A DNA stretch of 64,000 nucleotides from Fomitopsis serialis. Lineage: Eukaryota > Basidiomycota > Agaricomycetes > Polyporales > Fomitopsidaceae. The stretch spans positions 124,001 to 188,000 of the forward strand of contig NW_025955022.1 in NCBI RefSeq assembly GCF_022376445.1, in the 5' to 3' direction. Of the stretch, positions 1-12,899 are shown one piece after another. Position numbers and translations under genes: made by a program. Under the pieces are notes generated by a model that was given only the letters and a program-made list of their open reading frames with translations, did no database searches and had not been told where the DNA came from. How positions within the stretch are numbered: the first letter of the stretch is position 1; every line of letters begins with the position of its first letter.

Positions 1-2458
1 CTTTTCAAGCTGACTTACCGCGCAGACGTTCGACGGCGCAATGACATGTCTATCACAAACGTCCTCAGTACACACGAGACACGACACGAGACGCGGCTCA
101 GCGGGCAAATCTTGCGCACCTATAACCTTCAGGCTTGACACGCCGTATACGTTCAATCGGGAGTCGACGACTCCATTCTGCTCGCGAGGCTTCATAGCGC
201 ATGTGCCGAGCTGCGCAGACATCATCAGCCCAGCGGAGTGGTACAACACGGTGTTAGCACGTACACTGTGCCATGTAGTGGCGGCGACCTTCCGTAGGTA
301 CTCATCGATCGCCTTGTCGTCCGCTTCGCTGTACACAATCTTGGACTCCGAGAGTGCTACCGGTTTCGCGTCGCCACTGCACGCCGCCGTACTGCCCTCG
401 GGGTAAAGTGGGTGACCCGGTACGTGCTCCCCGCGGTAGTGAGCCATCCGACGGGCGATCTCTCGCCCATGCTTGTAGCCCCATCGGAGCACGGCGACGT
501 CCTCGGGCCTGTCAACGCGGATATCAGCTCGAGCACCCAACAGCAAACCCGGGACTAGGAACGCACTTGCTCAGGAACTTGGGATCGAAGTCCGGCGCGG
601 CGTCCACATCTTCGGCAGAGGTGATATGCAGGTGGCCGATGGATGCTGGCACCTGCGAGAAGAAGGCCAGACTGTGATACTTCCCAGGTGGCAGCGTACT
701 GCGATCGCCGACGAAGCTGCAAACCGCCTTGAGTGCCCGCAGTACATCGGTTCTGAGAACAAGGCTTACGCGCAAACCGAACCAAGCCACAACACGGGTT
801 TGTCAGGTGCATTCGCGAACACCTTTTGCCAATGGCCAACGAACTCCGGACCGATGAGTTCAAGCTCTTCGGCGGAGGGCCTCATCTTGACACCAGCGTC
901 GATACCACTACAAGGGTGTTCGTCAGTCGACCTGTATTAGACAAATGAGGTTCTTTACTTTGATGCCATCTTGCCAGAACCATCCGCGAGCCACTGTGCA
1001 GTCCATTCTGTCCCAGTTTGTCAAATACGCAACCTGTAATGAGAGTACGAGGCACTTACTCTCGATCTCCTCTTTGTCGCTGTCGAAGATAGCGTCCAAA
1101 GTCTCCGCCTCATCATCAGCCAAATACGGGACGAAGACCACGTTATGGTCTAGTCAGATCGTGAGACCCTAAGGCTATGCATTCCGTGCAGTGAGGATTG
1201 GGAACCTACCTTGATAGTTCTCTCCAACGCCGGGCAAGTCAGCGACCACGTGGATTCCCAACGGCTCCAAGATGTGACGCGCGCCGATACCCGACCGTTC
1301 TAGGATAGGGGGGGAGCCGAAAGTACCTGCGGAGACCACGACGAGCCGGCTTGCCTTTGCGACACGCACCCCTCGAGAGCTGTCGCCACCGAAGCGAGCG
1401 TTGGGAACAAATTCTACGCCCGTAGCCCGACCGTCCCTGTACAAAAAGCGGTCAGCAGGCTATACGTGAACGGTACGTAAGACCTACTCGATGATAACAC
1501 GCTTGACCTGGTACCCGGTCAGGATCTCTAGGTTGTCTAGCTGTCGATTGTAAATATAGTTGTGAGGCACGTCGGAGCGACGGCCCTTCTCCTGATCGAT
1601 GTACCTATACAAGGACTTGTCAGAGACCGTATGGGATGAACGGCGCAATCGCCAACGCACTTCTGCCATCGCTATGACGTAAATGTTCAGTACCAAGTGC
1701 TCTCAACAGACTACTACTTGACATACCCCGTATGCATTGATATCTATCATGTCGTTTGGGTCTTCAGTAGTACCCCGGGCCTTGTCATACTGCGCGGCGA
1801 CGTTGAGGAAGTCTTGACCGACATTGGAGTAGATCCCGCCGCGCGAGATCTTGATGGGCCCTTGATAACCATGTGTAGGCTGCTCAGGTGCCACTTGGTA
1901 CGTCTCCAACTGCAAACGTCGTGAGAAGCAGATACGCCCCTAGGTGACTGAACGAACCTTCTGCAGAAGAGGCATCATATCCGAGACCCCCATCCTTTGT
2001 TCCCATATACGTCCTCCCAGGCGTCATAGTCAGACGGCGAGGGTCGCGCATACATGGTGACTGTATGCGTCAGGTACAATGACCCAACGGTTTGAGGCGT
2101 GTAACTCACAGTTGACACTCGAGCCCCCGCCGATACACTGCCCACAAGGGACAATTGGAGCACGACCACCTAGATCGGCACTTTGCTTGCCAACGTTGAA
2201 CTTGACCGTCACGCTCTCAGGCAAGAGGTGGCTCATGTAACGAGCGGGTTGCACATGGGCGTCATCCTCGAGAGTAGGAGGTCCCGCCTCTATCATGAGA
2301 ATACGGAGAGACGGATCCGCGGCCGCAAGCCGTCCCGCAATGACGCAGGCCGCTGTCCCACCTACATAGTACTTGAGCTAGGTCCATGCAGAAACGGGTA
2401 TGCCAGACTCACCACCAGCAAGAATAATGTCGGCTTCGAGAATGGAAGAGGCGGCCAT
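1..2458 (-). CDS. GMC alcohol oxidase 1 (AA3_3), 3' end cut by window edge
   Basis: FAD-dependent glucose-methanol-choline oxidoreductase of the alcohol/methanol oxidase branch (AA3_3), expected to oxidise primary alcohols to aldehydes and give H2O2. Fourteen exons are visible: 2458-2413, 2361-2110, 2060-1958, 1909-1727, 1671-1661, 1604-1488, 1436-1210, 1149-1060, 1007-959, 907-770, 716-567, 508-265, 210-120 and 49-19; the last exon lies beyond base 1. Marks of the family are the Rossmann motif GGGTAACVIAGRLA near the N-terminus, VPCGQCIGGGSSVN, GTFGSPPILERSGIG, DLPGVGENYQ, HITSAEDVDAAPDFDPKF and TTWHS-LGTCAMK, the last carrying the catalytic His region. The start ATG at 2458 puts the dinucleotide-binding motif about 15 residues in, as in the two paralogues. 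Exon 14 lacks one base near position 43 compared with paralogues 2 and 3, shifting the frame just before the C-terminus. That is either a real lesion or a sequence error. Confidence 0.9.
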
Positions 2459-2537
2459 AGTGCGCTATATATGATGAACTGGAAGACGGGAGTCAACGCA
2501 GCCGAGGAAATGGGCGATGAGGCCTCGAGGGATGACC

Positions 2538-2544
2538 TTATATA
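2538..2544 (-). promoter_or_regulatory. TATA box of alcohol oxidase 1
   Basis: On the minus strand the sequence TATATAAGG lies about 80 bases upstream of the ATG at 2458. A second TATA-like stretch lies closer to the ATG (about 2465-2472). The position is suitable for a core promoter. This is inferred from spacing only. Confidence 0.5.
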
Positions 2545-2558
2545 CGAATCGACGAAGA

Positions 2559-4959
2559 CCTAGGAACCATCTTGGACACATACTAAACGCAGGCTAGCAT
2601 GACCCCCGAACGCAAAGGAAGAAGCACGAAGTGACCATTCCGACTTGGGGATTTCGCCCGAGGAGCAATCCGGTCCTCCGAAATGAGTCTGTTGATGGGA
2701 ACGTGACACAACCGTTGTCTGGGCACAGTAAAGGCCAACATATTTTGTGGAGATCTGGTGGAGATTATCCGCTAGACTCCACTATACACGGACATCGAAG
2801 TCACGGATAGCAAAACCGTGCTTAGGGGTTTCCACAAACATTGAAGCCATCATCGCTCCAGGGCTCTGCCGAAATAAGGACATACCTCTTTTGTTGTAGT
2901 CGGGGGTCCTGCTCCGGCCTACGTAGATTCCACTGTTCAAGCCGTGTCGTTAAAACCGATAGTATCACCTACCTCATGTAGTGTTTCGATTCCCAACTTT
3001 CATCCGACTCAAGATAGGTACATCGAGGTCCCTGAGCGCGTACCGCCCACCTGGAAGAGGCCTAGTTAGTGAACTTTGCGGAATAGACCTTCCTAGGGCT
3101 GTCATCCATTATCATAGACGTCCATTCTGTCATGTTGACCCGAATCCGTCAAAATAGTTCTGGTAGGTAGACGAGGTTTCAAACCTATCTGCATTTTGCT
3201 GATAACATAGCTTGCTAAACCGTGGAGAAGATGCGTAGTGGTACACCTCGTGATAGTGTGTACAGAGTCTCGGTCCCGCAAAAAGGGGTTGCCGGACGAC
3301 ACGGGATCTCGTCTGTCCTGTCATAAGAGCAATACAGAGCCAGGTGACTACTGCCCCGGCTGCCAGAAGGAAGAGCCAAGGTAAGAGCATTCTACGACGT
3401 CAAGTGATCGCATTAGCATATCGAGATCCAAGCCGTCATCGCTATGTAAAAGTTCACTCACTGCCGAGAACGACGTTCGCGCGGTGCAGCTCCAGATTGG
3501 CCACCTGCTCCCGCCCACGCCGGTGCTGTCGACGACGTCGACGAACTCCGAAACCCGCGATAGCTCCCTGCCTACGTGTATGATCTGTCGATCAGCGACA
3601 TCACAGGAGAAGGAGCCACACTTCGAGACAGAAGTTGTGCATATCAATGTGTTGCACATTCCCTCGGATGAGATGAACGTCAACGTCCATCATTGTCCAG
3701 TTCACATGATTGCTTAGCACCTACAATGGCAGCCAATCGCGTTCAGGCCCAGGGCCAGACGGTGGTCACTGCCGTCTCGTCATGCCCTATGTACCACTGA
3801 CGAGACCATGTCTGCTGGACACTTGCACTCAAAGTCGCGTCTCTGATGTCGACCCAGCGCCGGAAGATAACGGGATCTATGCAGCAGCGTCAACATATCG
3901 CTATGTTTCGATGGACATGCTTCTCGAACGAGTACTCACCATTCATGCTCTCCGCAGGTCGCAGGCTACCTCTGTTGCTGAAGGCTTCTCTTGATACTTG
4001 GGCGTGCCCTCTCGAAGACGGTGCAAGCCGACATGTCTTAGACCAATCCTTGGTTGCTGTACCACTATACGACTGGTGTTAGTTCGGGTCTCGGGTGTTT
4101 GACTGAGTTGACCACAAGACAGAACTTTACCACAAGACAGAACGCGCATCTATGAATAGAAATTCGGCGCTCTTGAGCTTGAGCATCGGCGCCCACAGGT
4201 GAACCGGTGAAGTCTTCTACCGGACAGCACATCGTGAAACCGTCAACCGATATACATCCTGTTACAGGTCCTGTACAACTCGACACATAAGGCATGCTCA
4301 GGAGTAGTTGGATCACTGGTGGTATAATGGCGATCCGTCAGAATTGTGTACAACTTGTTCAATGCGTCAACGCACCGACGTTCTGACACCAGCGTGAGCC
4401 CTCACCGCCCTCACCGCCCCGCAGACTGTCCATCGCTAAAGAAATTACTCGCCGAAGATGCCTGTCGCCGAGAAAGACAAGTTTACCGGACATAAGACCG
4501 TAATGAAGCAGGCCAATATTGGGCTGTCGATGATCACAAACCCGGAGCAAGTTGCAGATCGGCTTCAGCGCGAACCAGATGCGCGAACGTCTGGTTCGTC
4601 ACGCGTCACGTCCCTTTGGAGGCCACAGCTGTCGGCATCTGCCGATCGGTACATACGCTGACTCGCATTCAGACTCTGTACTGAGTTGTACGACGTATCT
4701 CGCAAGCTGCTAATGGATGCATCTATCCTTTGCACGCTGTACGATGGCTTAGATAATACAAGTGTCAGGTTAACGAGTGAACACTACTAATGCCTTCGAC
4801 AACCTCAGGCTGCCGTATAGCAGTCACGTATATCTCGTCACGGTTACATATCGCCCTTTCTGAGACGCAGGTACTTACCGTTATGCAAAACATATGGATG
4901 TTAGTATGGGTCACGACGAGTGGTACGGGCTCATGTCCTACATTCATTCCAAGCTCGTA
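2559..4959. other. Intergenic stretch without a supported gene
   Basis: About 2.4 kb in which no conserved protein, RNA or mobile element could be recognised. Open frames are short and lack family motifs. A minus-strand frame at 3390-3130 begins with a strongly hydrophobic stretch (LPWLFLLAAGAVVTWLCIAL) and could be a relic of a membrane-anchored protein. A near-identical direct repeat of about 17 bases (accacaagacagaact) occurs twice in tandem near 4110-4144. Nothing else stands out. Confidence 0.5.
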
Positions 4960-5570
4960 TGTATGCGGGCCTGCTTCCAGCACGAGGAGCGCGCTGGGTA
5001 CCCGGCCTTCGGACAGACATCAACGACACGGAGGCACTAGACGACACGCGAAGCTCACCTCAGCGACGACGATGTCCACTTCGGACGAAGGCGAGACAGT
5101 GCAGGACCACAACGCCGAAGGCAGTCCTCCGAGTCGGACACGTCTTCTCGAAGCTGATCGTCCCGGCTTCCGAATGAACTCGTCAACACGTCGCAGCGCC
5201 GATTGGGGACGGCTGAGGCCCGGTCTGTATCGTGTGGTGGTACACGATGCAGACCTTTTCGCGGAAGCGTCTCATGATCGTGTGCGCTACACAGTCGCCC
5301 AGGGCTCGAGCCGAGGAATGGCCCGCTACAGCACGGACATTGCAGGCCACCCCTGCTGCACCCGAGCTGCCGAGCCACAACTGAGTCAGTGCAGTATTGA
5401 AACGTGATTGTTGAGACGGGCCTACGAGCGAAGACTCGCGACGTGCAGCATTGTGCTATTAGTGGTCGCGATGGGATACTGCATTGATTCAGGTCTTCGT
5501 CTCGCCTGTACCGCAACATCCGGGAAGTCAGAAGCACCGCTGCTGCACAGGACAAGTCTCTAACTGACCG
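4960..5570 (-). pseudogene. Decayed copy of an alcohol oxidase promoter and 5' end
   Basis: Read on the minus strand, this segment aligns base by base with 15.18-15.86 kb, the promoter and first exons of alcohol oxidase 2. Shared blocks include the cggtgcttc(c/t)gacttccc stretch, a block around aggggt(a/g)(a/g)c(t/c)tgcaatg, the gcttcgagaagacg block just upstream of the start, the SEVDI(I/V) codons with the following GTGAGC splice donor, and the tgctggaagcaggccc block coding LEAGP. The copy has lost the ATG, the TATA box is replaced by GC-rich sequence, and about 40 bases coding the Rossmann loop are missing. Homology stops after LEAGPHT. I infer a truncated inverted duplication that is no longer functional. 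Confidence 0.7.
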
Positions 5571-7560
5571 ACGTTGGTCCCAATTTCGCTTCGGCGCCCA
5601 TGTAGTAGCACGTCTGGTTCCACTGGTACTTAGTGCGAGCCGGCTACCAGAGAGGATCGAGCCTGCTTGACTGGAAGGGCTCAGATGACTCGGCACATCT
5701 CAAGACCAGGCCTGCTCGCTTAAACCTGAACTATAAGTACAGTATGTACGGTTCCAACAAGGTGTACAGCGGATTCTGAGCGTACCGTGACGAGCACAGC
5801 ACTGCGCGGGCACACTCTGTTCCTCCGTTCCGTCCTCGGCGTACAGACAATCCAGCATCCCCCATGACAGAAGCCTGAAGCTTGAAGACCGACTTTGCAG
5901 ATTGAGTCATATATCGTCCGACCCCGCGCGATTGCACAAACAGTACTTACATACGTTCGGAGCTCCCCTGCTCGCTCCATAATGGCGCCCCGCTTGGCCG
6001 CAGTCGTCGCGGGCATAGGCCAGCTACACCCCATTGACGACGTCGGTGCTATTGGCGGTCCGACTCTATGAACGTCGTCCCGACGGGGTCTCGTCTCATG
6101 TTGTGCAAATAACCATCACTGTATACGTTACCGGCCCCATGAAGACGTTTCGGAGGCACAGCCGTTTGGCCGCTGCGCATATGGACTGTATAGTGGTGCT
6201 ATGACAGACCTGTCAGTCACAGTCGTGCATTGAGTCGTATTAACGCTGCCGGACGGACCGAAAGGATAGTATATGCAACATGTTACAGTGCGGGGGCCTG
6301 ATGTAGTTCTGAATAGAGCGTGTCGGAGAGAATGGAGGCATCTAGCACTGGCATCGCAGATCCTCGCCACTGCGCGAAAATCGCGGCAACAACGTGAACG
6401 TTGAAGATGCCTGGCTCTCGGCCATCGTTGCCTAAGCAGAGCCCAGTCCAGCAAGATCGTGAATACGCACAGCCCAGACAACGAAGAGCACAGAGTTAGA
6501 GTGCGCGCCACAGCAAAGAGAGTTGCTGATCGATCTTGCTGTGATTGGGCGAGAGCGAAGAGAACGCACCCTCCAAGTTGTCGCGGCGGCTTCGAGGACC
6601 GCCCCAGACTGCCTCCTGCCCACACCTGATTGGCCCTCGCCTGCTATACCATCGACAGCGAACACATGAGGGCGTAACATGGTCCGTCAAGACGTCGTCG
6701 ACGCCCCAGGGGCGGTCGGGGTCGGCCTGGACGAGCATGCGAATTGGGCGTGGATGGCCAACTGATACATCTGATGATATGGACGGAGAAGGCAGCCGCC
6801 AGGCCATCCTAGAGTAAGTGACAGCCCGCTGTGAGTAGACATCACGAAGCTAGATACACCGGGAGCTGGGCGGAAGTGGTCACAGAACCGTTCAGGGCCT
6901 TACTGTAATGAGCGGCAGTACTGCTGGGTCGGGCCGTCCAAACGCATGTGCGTTGGGCTCCGAGTTGTATTGCTTACCTGGCACCTGCTCATGAGGCGTG
7001 CACCGCCTCGTACGCAGAGGGTCGATATGGGCGGGGCTGGTCGCTGACGCGAGAACGCGCCAGTGGTACGGCGAAGAGTCGGTGGCTGACAGGAGGGCAA
7101 TGTCCAGATGTACGCTCTCGTCAGCAGCGAGCGCAGCGATGATCCGAGGGCGATGCGAGCGGACGTGTCTTGGGCGAGTCAAGTAAGTGGCCCCTGGGTG
7201 CTTATGCATATGGCCGCTGGGTCGCTGGGACGACTTGCGGCCGACGAGGAGCGAGGGTTGGGAAAAGTGAGACGATGATTTTGGGCAGATGGCCGTTCTG
7301 GGGACGATCGTGAGCGTCGATCGCGGGCGTGGCGTGAGTCAGACCGCGAGACGCGCACGTTCGCGTCTGCCGTGCTGCTGCCCAGCGAAGAGACACATGG
7401 GGAAGGGGACGAGCGGGGACCGCGGTGACTGGCGGCGGCCAGGCGTGTCTGGCGCGTGCAGCGAGCGAGAGCGCGACGGGATGCGGCTGAGCAGAGTCGA
7501 TGACGCGAAGAGCGTTCGAGAGACGGGCCGAGCGTCCATCCCCGCCCTGGCCAATGGCGC
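5571..7560. other. Intergenic stretch upstream of gpd, no supported gene
   Basis: About 2 kb without recognisable coding content. Several frames of 60-165 codons exist on both strands, but they overlap each other and carry no family motifs. The part nearest gpd (about 7200-7560) becomes GC-rich and probably belongs to the gpd upstream regulatory region. Confidence 0.4.
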
Positions 7561-7673
7561 TGCACCGAGCCAATCATGATGGGCGATAATCTCCTCCTAT
7601 AAAGCGCCCACTCCTCTCCCCATCCTCACCACTCACACCTCCTCACACCCACCCATCCACATCCACATCTGCC
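7549..7673 (+). promoter_or_regulatory. gpd core promoter: CCAAT, TATA, CT-rich leader
   Basis: Two CCAAT motifs (about 7550-7556 and 7569-7574) are followed by TATAAAG at 7598-7604. A long pyrimidine-rich leader (about 7605-7673) runs into the ATG at 7674. CCAAT, TATA and CT-box in this order are the classic layout of strong fungal glycolytic promoters. Confidence 0.75.
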
Positions 7674-8959
<1,286 letters not shown>

Positions 8960-9391
8960 GCGCGCGCCTGCCTCTGCTTTCTGCTCGTGTCTGTCATTCC
9001 GACGGTCCGGGGCGCGGGTGGCGGATCCCCGCATGCGCGCACGGGGTGGAAGGGAAGTAAGCATTCTGTAGCAAAATAGAAGTGTCACTTGTACTGGTTA
9101 TTGGATCCTAATGACATCGCTCTGTACACTGCTCCCTCGCTTTGATGTGCGGCCAGATACCAGTGGGGACACCGCGAATAAGTATACAATGTACGCTGAC
9201 TTCTTGCAGTATTAATTACCCTCGATGCGTACGGCACTAACGTAGCATAGCACAAACACGAGCAACGCTAGCATCGACAACGCGACACACTAGACAGACA
9301 GACCAGCCAGCACAACCGTCTCTGCTCGGACCCGGACCCGGACCCAAAGGATACACACGGAACCGCACCCCGCGCCAGCCCGCTGCTCGTG
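8960..9391. other. Convergent 3' region between gpd and SET2
   Basis: About 430 bases between the gpd stop (plus strand) and the SET2 stop (minus strand). It should hold both 3' UTRs and polyadenylation signals. A short tandem of a 6-base unit (cggacc, three copies) lies near 9327-9345. No gene is seen. Confidence 0.5.
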
Positions 9392-12300
9392 CTACGACAC
9401 GGACACCGCACTAACGACGACGGGCCGCACGCGCCCCGCCATCTTCTCGCCGTCCGGGTCCCACCCGCACTCCTCCCTCCGATGCCGCAGGCGCGGGTCG
9501 CCCACCAGCGCCGGCGGCGTCTGCGCGGGCGTGCCGCCCGCGTCGGACGGCGGCGTCTCCGAGTCGGCCAGCGGCGACGCGTCCATGTCCATCTCCATGT
9601 TCTCGTCCGCGTCGTCCGGCCCGTCGAGGTCCATCACGTCCGCGACGGCCGCCGCGAGGTCCGCGCCCTCGCCGGACACGGACGGGGACAGCATGGACGG
9701 GGACGACGGGGACGCGGAGGCGGGCCCCGCACCGCCGCCGCCGCTCTCGCGCCGCTTCTTGTCCGCCTTGCGGAGGATCTTCGCGATGTACTCCTTCGCG
9801 AACTTCTTGATCTTGCCCGCCTTCTCGTCCGAGAGCGCGTCGAGGCGGCCCTCGCGGTACGACGCGGACCTCTTCTCCTTCTCGACGATGATGTGCGTCA
9901 GCTGCGTGCGGGTCAGTACGTGTCGCACGGCGGGGGAGGGGGACGCAGGGGCTCACCTCCTTCGCGTGCGTCTTGAACTGGTCGTGCGCGAACTGGTCGC
10001 GGTGCTTCGACATGCACTTCACGACGACCGCGCCGACGAGCTTGAGGAGCCGCTTCTCCTTGTTCGCCTCCTTGTTCGCCTCCTTGTCCTCCTGCGCGAG
10101 CTGCTTCCGCTTCTTCCGCCGCGCCTCCTTCGCCTCGCGCCGCTTGCGCTCGTCCTCCTCCTTCGTGTCCTTCTCGGCCGTCGGCAGCGACGTGGCGGCG
10201 GCGGCGGCGAGCGCCGCCTCCGCCGCCGCGGACGCCTTCGCGATGATCGCGGCTACGTCGCGCTCGCGCTGCTGCGCGAGGCGGTATGAGTTGACGGGCG
10301 CGGCGGGCTTGGGGGCTCCGCCTCCATCGCGGGGTCCTTGGGCGGCGGCGGCGCGGGCGCGCGGAGCTTGAAGTCGAGCTTCGAGGCCTCGTTCTCGAAG
10401 ACGAAGATGGTGTCGGGGCGCGCGCGCTTCTGTGGTCGGGGGTCGACGGGTCTGGATGAAAAGCTGGATGATGGCGCGGGCGCATCGTCGTCGTCGCCCT
10501 CCTGAGCAAGGGAGAGCAATACATCAGCATCGCGCGAGGACAGCGGGGATATGGTCCTCACCCCCTTCAACCGCTTCGGTATCCGGTACGCGTACTCTAG
10601 AGTGTCCCATTGTGCAAGCAGCTACTCGCCCGCAGACATCAGACACATGGGGTCAACCGAGAGATGGCCTTGCCAACCTTTTGAGCAAGCTGTGCAAGTC
10701 CTTGGTCTTCGGACTGGGCACATGTCTGGACGGGGACGTTCACCTTCGAGTCCTCGACTTTGTTCCGCTGGATGAGCGGCCAAGTCATCATGCACTCGAT
10801 TGCCTGCGATCCGTCAATTCCATGCCAGTACGTCGTCGCCGGACAGTACTCACCGAGACGGACACCTCCACATCGGTGCTGTAGTCTTCGAGGATGTTGG
10901 TCATGACGCTGAAGCCACGGAGACGCATGAGCTGCCGGAGCGCGGGCTGGTCCTCCGTCATCTGCGCATACGACCATGGTCAGGCGCGTACAACGTGGTG
11001 ACGACTGATAATGCACCGACCTTGATACGTGTCAGTAACTTGATGAGGACCTTGCGACTCTGTGTTTGCCGCAGGGCTGGATGACTTTGGGTATGTCTTT
11101 CTCGATAAGTGGCTTGAGCGTAGGCTGACGAAACGACGGGTACCGTCAGGGTCCAATAGGACGTGAGACATTCGTGAGCACGCACAATGAAGTCCTCATC
11201 GAGTTTCTTGCTCTTCCTCTTCTTGCTGCCCTTCAGGCCCAAGACCGCAACCTCTTCGGAAATACCGAGCGCTAAAGCGCAGTCAGCTCATGGAGAAGTT
11301 TGAGTCCCATATCGATGTGCGTACCATCGAGGTAGAGATCATCCATAGCAGCAATGTCAGTCTGGGTCTTGCCACCGATGAAGCCGACGCAATTCGGCTC
11401 TCCACAGTAGCATGGTTGTGCGTCGTGGCTGAGGACGACCAGGGAGGCCCAATGAGTCCTTACTTCGACAGAGATGGCAATGATCCATATGCAGTAGTAC
11501 TCACCCGTATCGGTCGACGTTGTAGTTGAATGTAAGCTCTTCGTTCTTCTTGATGTACCTGTTGGCAAAGATACCCATGCGTACATGCCGGTCTACTGTC
11601 CATTTCGCTACATAGCAGTTCGGTTACAACTATGGTTGGCAAACGGCCAATACCACCTCGCTTAGTGGCGTCAATGAACTGTTGGTGATAGGAGTCAACA
11701 TAGGCCACGAATGACCGCGGGTCTGACGTACCTCATCCTTCTGGAGCATCATAAAGTAGAAATGTCGAATACCCTCTTCTGAGTATGTCGCATGCGTTTG
11801 AGGAAGGTCGGCTGGCTGACCACGTCACCCAAGTATTCGTAGATGAAGGTATCCCTATCCCGAGACCTGAGTTCCCCGTCACAGAGCACGAATACAAATG
11901 CATACTTAGGCAGATCCTCCCCAGCACGGAGGCCAAACCCCTTCATCTCTGTCTGCACGATCTCGATAGGCGCGTACTGCCTGCGCTGAAATCTGCACTG
12001 CCATTGAGTATCAGTGGAAACGTCGGGCAGCCAGTGTGCCTACCGTTGATTCTGGCAGTATGAACGACATCGACAGTCGTCAGGAAGACACTCGACTTGC
12101 GTGAGTCGATTAATACATCCGAGCCACAGGCATCATCCGAGTCGTCCACCCATGCTCGTACTGACATTCGCATGTCATACTCTCCAGAGCTTCCCTCGAC
12201 CTCCAAGCGTGCCATACTGGTAGTGATTTTGCGCGAGCTGGACGAAGGCACGCAGAGCTCCTCTCTGCGCGGGGGAGGTGGCCGATGAGCTGGGGTTCGC

Positions 12301-12651
12301 TCTTGGGCTTGCCCCTCGAGGAGACGGCGGTGTAGCAGACGGCCGGTCGTCCTCGAGCTTGAGGGCAGCGGTCTCCTGCTTGAGGTCTGAGGACGAGCTC
12401 CGCGAGGTCGACGGTTCGTCCATTTCGAAGTTGTAGAGATCGTCGATGTCGGTCTTCACAGATGAGTCCCCCTCGGGCTTGACGCCGGGAGTCGCGCCAT
12501 CGGCATGGTCCACAGCTTCGGCCTTCACGCTCTGTTCTGGTACCTCAGAGATATTGCGAGAGCTGGCCGCACGCATTCCGCCTCTGCTGCGGTTTGCGAG
12601 GGACGGGGTATATGATACGTTTCGCGAAGAGGGAGGTCGGATGCCTGCCAT
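9392..12651 (-). CDS. SET2: SET2-type histone H3 lysine-36 methyltransferase
   Basis: Nuclear methyltransferase that modifies H3K36 during elongation while bound to phosphorylated RNA polymerase II. From the N-terminus: an acidic Ser-rich region, [14 protein letters not shown], the AWS cysteine cluster, the SET domain with [26 protein letters not shown], the NHSC/NPNC region and [13 protein letters not shown], then the post-[21 protein letters not shown]. The middle part has LMRLRGF-type sequence and [18 protein letters not shown]. The C-terminal SRI domain has [42 protein letters not shown] and [20 protein letters not shown]. The ATG at 12651 ([11 protein letters not shown]) is the best start. 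The catalytic part needs about six single-base corrections (near 11622, 11642, 11784, 12110, 12150 and 12203) and one in a C run near 10311. These look like sequence errors. It is divergent from RPA49, with 248 bases between the ATGs. Confidence 0.93.
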
Positions 12652-12899
12652 TTCCCGATTTGTCAGGACACAGCACAAGGTGTCCTGCAGCAGCCCGGCG
12701 AAAAAGATGTGAGTATACAGATGAATAAGTTACGACCAGAGCTGGGCGAGCATGCAAGAAGCAATAGACCTGAGTGCGTTTTAGTAGCTTGAGCAGGTAG
12801 ACACAGTCGGGCAGGACTACTCACGGTCGCCGGTCGGCCAGAACTTGGTGGCGGAAGCAAAGTGGCTTGGCCAATCACGCTCTCACTCTGACGCGCACC

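Noticed and set aside
4960..5570. Repeat-induced point mutation as the cause of decay
   Set aside because: Compared with 15.2-15.9 kb the copy has become GC-richer (for example the TATA region), the opposite of C-to-T mutation.
5055..5696. 213-codon minus-strand frame in the duplicated oxidase promoter
   Set aside because: The sequence aligns with non-coding promoter sequence of alcohol oxidase 2; the frame is accidental.
9531..10371. Long plus-strand frames opposite the SET2 C-terminus
   Set aside because: The minus strand encodes a clear SRI domain; the plus frames are Arg/Leu/Ser-rich by-products of codon bias.
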